Shown here: in pieces, positions 1 through 4,788 of the stretch
How positions within the stretch are numbered: the first letter of the stretch is position 1
Layout: every line of letters begins with the position of its first letter
Assembly (NCBI GenBank): GCA_964470285.1
Contig: CAYYBZ010000041.1
Location: 1 to 10,684 of the forward strand
Reading direction: 5' to 3'
Length of the DNA: 10,684 nt
Source: CAYYBZ01 sp964470285 [NCBI: uncultured Oligoflexia bacterium]
Lineage (GTDB): Bacteria > Bdellovibrionota_G > CAYYBZ01
Program-made: the position numbers and the translations under genes
Notes under the pieces: generated by a model
What the model saw: only the letters and a program-made list of their open reading frames with translations
Told to the model about the DNA's origin: nothing
Database searches by the model: none

Positions 1-567
1 CGGCTTGTACTAAGAGAAGATAATGCCGATAGAAGACTTTGCGAAGACGGATACAGATTGGGTCTTTTAAATGAGCAAGACTATGAAAAATATCAAAGCA
101 AACTTAAACGGATAGCTGAACTTGACTCAAGACTTTTAGGAACATTTTTGAATCCCGGCAAAGAAATCAATGTAATATTTGAGAATCTGAATGAATCACC
201 CATGAAAAACCGTTTCAAACTTAAAGATGCATTGAAAAGGTCAAATATTACCTGTGAAAACATTACCATGTTTGCACACTGGCTAAAAGATTATGATATA
301 AGCATAAGAGAGCAGGTAGAAATTGATACCAAATATGAAGGTTATATCAAAAGACAGAATGAAGAAATAGATAGATTTAAAGAGCTGGAGAATAAAAAGA
401 TTCCGGCTGATTTTGAGTATTCGAAACTTCCCGGTCTTACAAATGAAGTTAAAGAAAAACTCTCTAAAATTAAGCCGGTTTCTTTGGGGCAGGCTTCAAG
501 AATATCAGGTGTAACGCCTGCCGCAATTTCTGTATTGATGATAAACCTTAAAAAACTATACAATTAA
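1..567 (+). CDS. mnmG: tRNA uridine-5-carboxymethylaminomethyl(34) synthesis enzyme MnmG (GidA), C-terminal part
   Basis: With MnmE, MnmG installs the carboxymethylaminomethyl group on wobble U34 of certain tRNAs in the cytoplasm, using FAD and methylene-tetrahydrofolate. The window opens inside the gene: frame 1 is open from base 1 and reads RLVLREDNADRRLCEDGYRL, so the TTG at 58 is an internal leucine and not a start. The 188 visible residues are the C-terminal domain, which contacts MnmE and tRNA. Family signatures are LREDNAD, a central EQVEIDTKYEGYIKRQ block, and near the end GLTNEVKEKL followed by GQASRISGVTPAAIS. Full-length relatives have about 620-630 residues, so roughly 440 N-terminal residues (the FAD-binding domain) lie upstream. 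The end looks intact. It faces the minus-strand gene tail to tail with 8 bases between stops and no obvious terminator. Identification is by family motifs and is firm. Confidence 0.97.
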   Translation, partial: RLVLREDNADRRLCEDGYRLGLLNEQDYEKYQSKLKRIAELDSRLLGTFLNPGKEINVIFENLNESPMKNRFKLKDALKRSNITCENITMFAHWLKDYDISIREQVEIDTKYEGYIKRQNEEIDRFKELENKKIPADFEYSKLPGLTNEVKEKLSKIKPVSLGQASRISGVTPAAISVLMINLKKLYN

Positions 568-575
568 AATTAAAG

Positions 576-1703
576 CTAGAAAAGTCTGTGTCCTATTAAG
601 TTAAGAGGATCAGTCGTGACACTCCCATCCATAGGCATCGCCGGCATATGTGACCCCAGATTAGGAACTGTTCTTTGTATTTGAGGACTTGCCGCATCTT
701 TAACCAGCCTTGATTTTATACTTGCAGCATTCCTAACGGCATAAGCAACGTCATTAATCTTAAGGGCGGTTTCAATATGATTTGTCCAGTGAATCGCCTG
801 GCCCTCTTCGGTTACCCAGTGAAAATCGGACTGCTCGCCGATAAGTCTTAAATAAACTGCGGCTAATTTATCGATGGAAGAGGATATTTCCCGATCGGTT
901 TGTGATTCGCTGTAGTGAAAGGCTAATAAACTTTTTACTCTGTCGAGAGCGGTTCCTATCTTTCTTGCAGTAAATGATTCAGAACCGGGTTGCATAATTA
1001 TATCCGGAAGTCCGGTCTGTCCGGCATTTAGTGAAAACGCATGATTTATCTCGAGATTTGCTTTTTCAACTGCTGCTGCAATTTCTGCATACTTTCCGTT
1101 TTCAAAAGAATTTATCGCTTCGGGCGAGGTAATGAAATCCAGAATAGCTATAGTCAGCTCAACCTGAGAAAGAGCCGAGGTTTTGGCTTCTTGTGTTGGT
1201 AATTGAATCATTTTTGTGGAAAGCCAAACCTGAGAATAACTTAAGGCATTTATAAGTCCTATAAAAACATTTCTTTCCGAATGTGGTTCGGATTCCATAA
1301 TAACGAATAATTCAGCCATAGCTTGAAGCGCCTGCTTTTTTCGAAGGTCCATGGAAGATGCTTCACCCGAATATTTAACCCAAAAGTCGGGCGGTTTAAT
1401 GCCGATTCTTAAATTGTTAAAAAATACAGTTTCATATTTGGCAGGTAATTTAACCGTTTTCCCGAGTATATTTGATGCTCCGCTAAAGCCCGGATTTATA
1501 ATCAGGGCGGGTATAAACCTTGTAGTTACAATTTCTCCCGCCAGATATCTTTTTGTCGCACTTTCAACAGGAATAATTGATGTTATTGCGGGCAAGACTG
1601 TTTCTTTTAAGGTTTGCTTAGTGATGGCGCTGCCTACTGCGAAAGACTGAGAAGAGATTAAAAGAGCAGCAACTGCTAAAAGGATCCAGTAAGATTTTTT
1701 CAT
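576..1703 (-). CDS. exported protein of unknown function
   Basis: I do not recognise a family. The 375-residue product starts with a clear Sec signal peptide: positive MKK, hydrophobic core about residues 5-17, and an S-F-A cleavage motif at 20-22, leaving a mature chain of about 353 residues. There is no lipobox and no cysteine at all, and no second membrane span, so a soluble periplasmic or secreted protein is expected. The mature part looks mainly helical, with many Ala/Leu/Glu-rich stretches, and ends in a short Met/Pro-rich tail. The start is well supported: AAGGGGG (1716-1710 on the minus strand) sits 6 bases before the ATG. It lies between mnmG and the parA-parB cluster but points the other way, so it is a separate transcription unit. 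Being a real gene is supported by length, signal peptide and ribosome binding site; function is open. Confidence 0.85.
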   Translation of the reverse strand: MKKSYWILLAVAALLISSQSFAVGSAITKQTLKETVLPAITSIIPVESATKRYLAGEIVTTRFIPALIINPGFSGASNILGKTVKLPAKYETVFFNNLRIGIKPPDFWVKYSGEASSMDLRKKQALQAMAELFVIMESEPHSERNVFIGLINALSYSQVWLSTKMIQLPTQEAKTSALSQVELTIAILDFITSPEAINSFENGKYAEIAAAVEKANLEINHAFSLNAGQTGLPDIIMQPGSESFTARKIGTALDRVKSLLAFHYSESQTDREISSSIDKLAAVYLRLIGEQSDFHWVTEEGQAIHWTNHIETALKINDVAYAVRNAASIKSRLVKDAASPQIQRTVPNLGSHMPAMPMDGSVTTDPLNLIGHRLF

Positions 1704-1915
1704 TTAATACCCCCTTAATAATTAACTAATGAAAATTTAATAAAATGTCCAGAAATCTTTTTAAAAAAAGTTGTCAGGTAATTGAAATAATATAAGTTTC
1801 ACAGAACACAGAAGTAAAGACATAACGCATTCTGTCTACTACAACCAACGCTACGTGTCAATATGTTTCGCTACTATCTCATTCTCGCTTTTAATCTAGA
1901 GTGAAATAAATATTC

Positions 1916-1927
1916 ATGACTAGTCAT
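1916..1927. promoter_or_regulatory. perfect 12-base palindrome ATGACTAGTCAT, candidate operator
   Basis: ATGACTAGTCAT equals its own reverse complement. A one-mismatch copy of its core (TGAGTAGTCA) lies 68 bases downstream at 1985-1994, and the half-site TGACTA recurs at 1962-1967. Repetition of one palindrome upstream of a gene for a DNA-binding protein is the usual look of an autoregulatory operator. That role is inferred. Confidence 0.5.
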
Positions 1928-1960
1928 TTTTTACTTTACAAGCTTTCATGCCTATGCTAT

Positions 1961-1995
1961 TTGACTATTTAAATGAATAATCAATGAGTAGTCAA
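1961..1995. promoter_or_regulatory. inverted repeat TTGACTA...TAGTCAA overlapping the likely promoter and reaching the HTH gene start
   Basis: TTGACTA (1961-1967) and TAGTCAA (1989-1995) are perfect inverted copies separated by 21 bases; the right arm lies in the palindrome-like TGAGTAGTCA (1985-1994). TTGACT (1961-1966) resembles a sigma-70 -35 box, but the sequence 17 bases on (ATGAGT) is a poor -10. The right arm ends 2 bases before the ATG at 1998. A protein bound here would cover both promoter and translation start. The repeat is seen directly; the regulatory role is inferred. Confidence 0.45.
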
Positions 1996-1997
1996 TT

Positions 1998-2426
1998 ATG
2001 GGATGGATTACAATTAAAGAATATATTCAAAGATTTGGAATTTCCGACTCGACTATTCGAAGATATATCAAGACTGGTCAAATAAGGTCAAAAAAAATAG
2101 GCAGCAAATGGTATGTTTTGATGGAAGATGATTCATCTGAAAATCTCGAATCGCTGAAACAGGAAAAAAAATCCAGAATACTTGAAGAGGGAGGTCTGGA
2201 TTTACCTAAATTTCCTGCCGTAAAGAGTTCTGAAAACACACTTATGGAATTGATAGCTTTTAGTTCTAAGGCATTGAACAGTTATTTAATGATAAGCGAC
2301 AAACTTATAGGTCAACAGGATAAAAGAATTGAGGATCAGGAAAAATATATAAATGAAATGAATCAAAAAATTGCAGAACTTGAATCATATATAAGAGAGC
2401 TGGAGGAAAATAATGGAAATTCTTAA
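1998..2426 (+). CDS. MerR/excisionase-like helix-turn-helix protein with C-terminal coiled coil
   Basis: A 142-residue predicted DNA-binding protein. Residues about 3-41 form a MerR/excisionase-type winged helix-turn-helix: TIKEYIQRFGISDSTIRRYI gives the helices and RSKKIGSKWYV the wing. A charged linker follows (42-75), then a short partly hydrophobic segment (80-103), then a coiled coil to about 137. In the coiled coil isoleucine occurs every seventh residue (104, 111, 118, 125, 132), with Met121, Leu128 and Leu135 at the matching d positions, so it should oligomerise. The ATG at 1998 is the first possible start: an in-frame TAG lies at 1989. No Shine-Dalgarno sequence precedes it, so leaderless or weak initiation is possible. 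It is followed by parA after 28 bases, suggesting one operon. It could be an operon repressor or a RacA-like origin-binding protein; the sequence does not decide. Confidence 0.85.
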   Translation: MGWITIKEYIQRFGISDSTIRRYIKTGQIRSKKIGSKWYVLMEDDSSENLESLKQEKKSRILEEGGLDLPKFPAVKSSENTLMELIAFSSKALNSYLMISDKLIGQQDKRIEDQEKYINEMNQKIAELESYIRELEENNGNS

Positions 2427-2442
2427 CAACCTCAACCTTGAA

Positions 2443-2450
2443 AGAGGTGA
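2443..2450 (+). promoter_or_regulatory. ribosome binding site that favours the parA start at 2455
   Basis: AGAGGTGA, preceded by AA, matches the anti-Shine-Dalgarno complement AAGGAGGTGA in nine of ten bases over 2441-2450. Its GAGG core is 7 bases from the ATG at 2455. A second site, GGAGG at 2402-2406, stands 6 bases before the in-frame ATG at 2413, so both starts have good signals. Confidence 0.65.
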
Positions 2451-2454
2451 AGAT

Positions 2455-3270
2455 ATGGGAAAGGTAATTTGTGTTGCCAATCAGAAGGGCGGTGTAGGGA
2501 AAACAACAACTGCTATTAATCTGGCCGCAAGCCTTGCATGTGCGGAGAAGAGAACTCTCCTTGTGGACATGGATCCTCAAGGAAACGCGGGCTCTGGTTT
2601 GGGGCTTGACGTTCAGGCTGCTAACTCTACGATCTATCATGCAATAATTGGGGAAAAAAGCATTAGAGAATGCATTCATCCTACAGAATTAAACTTTTTG
2701 GATATTGCACCGGCCAATCAGGATTTAATAGGAGCTGAGATTGAACTTGTAAGTACCATTGCAAGAGAAACAAGGCTTAAAGACGCAATAGAAAAAATAA
2801 GAGAGGATTATGAATTCATAATTATCGACTGTCCTCCCTCACTCGGGCTATTAACCCTTAATGCAATAACAGCAGCAGATTCTGTCTTGATTCCGCTTCA
2901 ATGCGAATACTATGCTATGGAAGGCCTAACAAGACTTTTAAGTACGGTTGAACTTGTCAAAAAAAGTTTAAATACATCTTTATCTGTAGAGGGAATTCTT
3001 CTTACCATGTATGACAAAAGAAACAATATATGTAACGATGTAGTCGGCGAAGTCAGAAAACATTTTGAGGATCTGGCATTCGATTCGATGATACCGAGAA
3101 ATGTAAGGCTTTCAGAGGCTCCCAGTTTCGGCAAGCCCATAATTTTGTATGATGTAAAATCCAAAGGATGTGAGAGTTATTTAAAGCTGGCAAAAGAGCT
3201 CATAAAAAGAAATACAACGACCGGTCAGGGTGCAGGAACTTCACTTAACTGCATTATGAGCATGAATTAA
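2455..3270 (+). CDS. parA: chromosome partitioning ATPase ParA (Soj)
   Basis: ParA/Soj is a deviant Walker ATPase that dimerises with ATP, binds DNA nonspecifically, and is stimulated by ParB to segregate the origin region; in some bacteria it also regulates DnaA. Using the ATG at 2455 the product has 271 residues and starts MGKVICVANQKGGVGKTT. The deviant Walker A is residues 11-18 with signature Lys11 and Lys16; VDMDPQGN carries Asp40; Walker B is IIIDCPP with Asp125; Arg189 falls at the position of the DNA-binding arginine of Bacillus subtilis Soj. PRNVRLSEAPSFGKP (214-228) is another family block. This numbering matches Soj, which supports the 2455 start. The frame is open upstream to an ATG at 2413, adding 14 residues and overlapping the HTH gene by 14 bases. 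The C-terminal tail after about residue 253 is not conserved-looking. Its stop overlaps a parB-frame ATG in TAATG. Confidence 0.96.
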   Translation: MGKVICVANQKGGVGKTTTAINLAASLACAEKRTLLVDMDPQGNAGSGLGLDVQAANSTIYHAIIGEKSIRECIHPTELNFLDIAPANQDLIGAEIELVSTIARETRLKDAIEKIREDYEFIIIDCPPSLGLLTLNAITAADSVLIPLQCEYYAMEGLTRLLSTVELVKKSLNTSLSVEGILLTMYDKRNNICNDVVGEVRKHFEDLAFDSMIPRNVRLSEAPSFGKPIILYDVKSKGCESYLKLAKELIKRNTTTGQGAGTSLNCIMSMN

Positions 3271-3315
3271 TGAAAAAAAGGAAAAAAGCAAATAAAGAAA
3301 AAGGCTCAAAAGGCG

Positions 3316-3320
3316 GGAGG
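3316..3320 (+). promoter_or_regulatory. ribosome binding site that favours the parB start at 3330
   Basis: GGAGG lies 9 bases before the ATG at 3330. The earlier in-frame ATG at 3270, overlapping the parA stop, has no recognisable Shine-Dalgarno sequence and would have to depend on translational coupling. Confidence 0.6.
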
Positions 3321-3329
3321 AATTTGAAT

Positions 3330-4184
3330 ATGAAAGATAGAAAAGGTTTAGGCAGGGGATTTGCTTCACTTATCCCCGATGCACAGAGTGAAAAGGAGTT
3401 AAGAGAGCAGATCGTTTATGTGGGCATAGAGAATCTTAGGCCCAATAAAAAACAGCCAAGAAAAAATTTCGATAAAGAATCCTTAAAAGAACTGTCAAAT
3501 TCCATAAAAGAAAAGGGTATTATTCAGCCTCTTTTAGTCAAGAAAGTGGAAAACGGTTATAATCTTATAGCGGGAGAAAGAAGATTTGAGGCGGCAAAAA
3601 TGTCGGGCCTTTCCGAAGTTCCGGTTATTGTAAGGTCCACGAATGAGTTTGAGGACTTAGAGCTTGCTTTAATTGAAAATATTCAAAGAGAGAACTTAAA
3701 TCCGATTGAAGAGGCAGCCGGATATAAAATGCTGTGCGATGAATTCGATTTAAGCCATGATGAAATAGCCAAAAAAGTCGGAAAAGAAAGATCCACAATA
3801 ACTAATTTTTTAAGACTGCTTAAATTGCCTGAAAAAGTTCAGGAAGCTCTTCTGGAGGGAAAGATTTCAATGGGGCATGCAAGAACGATTCTATCATTAG
3901 AAGATGAAGAGGCTAAGATTAATTTTCTAAATCAGATTTTAAATGCAAATCTTTCTGTGAGAAAAACTGAGTCGCTGGCAAAGGGTATTAAAAAAACAGG
4001 GAAGTCTTTCAAGCTTGATTCTAAACTTGAAAATCCGTTTTTAAGATCAATTATTGAAGAACTTCAGCAGGTTTTTGGAACAAGGGTAAAAATACTTCAG
4101 AAAAAGGACTCCAAAGGAAAGCTGATAATTGATTTTTACTCTACACAGGATCTCAACAGGATTCTTGGTATTATAAGAAAATAA
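3330..4184 (+). CDS. parB: chromosome partitioning protein ParB (Spo0J), CTP-dependent parS-binding clamp
   Basis: ParB binds parS sites near the origin, uses CTP to load and slide as a clamp, recruits SMC, and stimulates ParA. With the start at 3330 it has 284 residues, about the normal size. The N-terminus has the ParA-contacting RKGLGRGFASLIP segment (4-16). The N-terminal domain follows with NLRPNKKQPRKNF, the CTP-binding GERR motif (82-85) and ENIQREN (116-122). The helix-turn-helix that reads parS spans about 142-167 (SHDEIAKKVGKERSTITNFL). A C-terminal dimerisation domain ends the protein, with the FGTRVKI...GKLIIDFYS pattern. Starting at 3270 would add 20 residues, mostly Lys/Gly-rich; I prefer 3330 because of GGAGG at 3316-3320 and because homologues begin just before the GLGRG motif. 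The cupin gene follows after 35 bases with no terminator between. No good parS site was seen in the window. Confidence 0.95.
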   Translation: MKDRKGLGRGFASLIPDAQSEKELREQIVYVGIENLRPNKKQPRKNFDKESLKELSNSIKEKGIIQPLLVKKVENGYNLIAGERRFEAAKMSGLSEVPVIVRSTNEFEDLELALIENIQRENLNPIEEAAGYKMLCDEFDLSHDEIAKKVGKERSTITNFLRLLKLPEKVQEALLEGKISMGHARTILSLEDEEAKINFLNQILNANLSVRKTESLAKGIKKTGKSFKLDSKLENPFLRSIIEELQQVFGTRVKILQKKDSKGKLIIDFYSTQDLNRILGIIRK

Positions 4185-4219
4185 TCCGCAATTAAGAGGA
4201 TTATATAAAGGAGATATTC

Positions 4220-4537
4220 ATGGACGATGAGGGGAAGGCTTCAAATTTAAAGGAATCAATTGCATATCAGGAAGGATCTACAGTCAGTAGAATTCTTTTG
4301 AAAACCGAAAAAAACAATATAACTCTCTTTGCTTTTGATAAGGGGCAATCTTTAAGCGAACATACCGTTCCTTTTGATGCGTTTGTGCAGATCTTAGATG
4401 GAGAGGCTTTAATAACGGTAGGTGGAAAAGAAAATACTGTTAAAAATGGAGATTATATTGTAATGCCCGCCAATATTCCGCACGAGGTAAAGGCCAGCGA
4501 AAAGTTCAAGATGCTCCTTACAATGCTAAGAACATGA
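4220..4537 (+). CDS. small single-domain cupin protein
   Basis: A 105-residue cytoplasmic protein consisting of one cupin beta-barrel. Cupin motif 1 is around residues 42-61 (GQSLSEHTVPFDAFVQILDG) and motif 2 around 77-88 (GDYIVMPANIPH). Against the classic motif G(X)5HXH(X)3-4E(X)6G the first histidine is kept (His48), but the second is Val50 and the glutamate position is Ala54; motif 2 keeps His88. So only two of four usual metal ligands are visible. This HTVPFDA variant occurs in many small bacterial cupins, whose ligand and reaction I cannot name. Start: AAAGGAG (4207-4213) sits 6 bases before the ATG. It follows parB by 35 bases on the same strand and precedes the long hairpin, so it is probably the last gene of that transcript, though no link to chromosome segregation is shown. 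Confidence 0.9.
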   Translation: MDDEGKASNLKESIAYQEGSTVSRILLKTEKNNITLFAFDKGQSLSEHTVPFDAFVQILDGEALITVGGKENTVKNGDYIVMPANIPHEVKASEKFKMLLTMLRT

Positions 4538-4559
4538 TAATTAAAAGCTGAGGTGTATT

Positions 4560-4632
4560 CGATCAACTAAGAAAAAAGTATTCTCTCTTCGCACTGTCCG
4601 CTCCGAGAGAATACTTTTTTCTTAGTTGATCG
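4560..4632 (+). terminator. long perfect hairpin, likely bidirectional intrinsic terminator
   Basis: Bases 4560-4587 and 4605-4632 are perfect inverted copies (28 bp) around a 17-base loop. In RNA eight more pairs (4552-4559 with 4633-4640) form if G-U wobbles are allowed, giving about 36 bp. The inner part has terminator layout: A6, a 10-bp stem GTATTCTCTC/GAGAGAATAC, then T6, readable in both directions. It begins 22 bases after the cupin stop, as expected for the end of the HTH-parA-parB-cupin transcript. The stem is much longer than a simple terminator needs, so a dispersed repeat or mobile-element remnant is an alternative. Confidence 0.8.
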
Positions 4633-4655
4633 GATATATTCACACTGCTTATTCC

Positions 4656-4684
4656 TTAACAATTTACTGATTTTATAAGATATT
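4656..4684 (+). promoter_or_regulatory. candidate sigma-70-type promoter for the alpha-2-macroglobulin gene
   Basis: TTAACA (4656-4661) and GATATT (4679-4684) are separated by 17 bases and match the consensus boxes in 5 of 6 and 4 of 6 positions. They lie just downstream of the terminator and about 100 bases before the start at 4789. In AT-rich DNA such matches arise by chance, and TTGAAT at 4692 could serve another promoter. Confidence 0.3.
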
Positions 4685-4788
4685 TTTATTTTTGAATTCG
4701 TCTTTGTGTATGTTAAATATCCAAAGATACTCTTATGACTATCTTCAATCCTCTCATACATTAAACACACTTTCTAAGGAGTCCTTTT

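Larger units (their letters stand above)
1704..1997. other. divergent intergenic region, about 294 bases
   Basis: This AT-rich gap separates the start of the exported-protein gene (minus) from the start of the helix-turn-helix gene (plus), so it should hold both promoters. Nearest the minus gene is its ribosome binding site (1710-1716). For the minus promoter the best -35 I see is TGGACA (complement of 1746-1751), but no good -10 follows. The middle (about 1800-1900) holds no gene I can support; ACAGAA (1808-1813) and TTCTGT (1830-1835) could form a weak 6-bp stem. The right third holds the TGACTAGTCA-type repeats listed separately. No RNA gene, consensus DnaA box or riboswitch was recognised. 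Confidence 0.6.

Noticed and set aside
1351-1650. Plus-strand 99-codon open frame inside the exported-protein gene
   Set aside because: The minus-strand frame is longer and has a signal peptide and a Shine-Dalgarno sequence; this one has neither a ribosome binding site nor a protein-like pattern.
1801-1860. Small structured RNA or tRNA-like element
   Set aside because: Only a 6-bp stem (ACAGAA/TTCTGT) could be drawn; there is no cloverleaf or known RNA motif.
1704-1997. Replication origin in the intergenic region
   Set aside because: The region is AT-rich and near parAB, but no consensus DnaA boxes (TTATCCACA) were seen, so location alone is not enough.
2305-2679. Minus-strand 124-codon open frame opposite the HTH and parA genes
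   Set aside because: It lies antisense to two well-identified genes, including the ParA Walker motifs, and its translation has no recognisable domain; it is a shadow.
4560-4632. Insertion sequence or transposon end
   Set aside because: The inverted repeat is long and perfect, but there is no transposase and no target-site duplication I can see, and the A6/stem/T6 layout after a gene end fits a terminator better.
4567-4770. Minus-strand 67-codon open frame between the cupin and the alpha-2-macroglobulin genes
   Set aside because: It runs through the hairpin and the likely promoter region, has Lys/Ser/Ile-rich composition typical of AT-rich non-coding DNA, and no ribosome binding site was recognised.
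4776-4786. Self-complementary Shine-Dalgarno AAGGAGTCCTT as a translational switch before the alpha-2-macroglobulin gene
   Set aside because: Only a 4-bp stem with a 3-base loop can form, too weak to argue for regulation.
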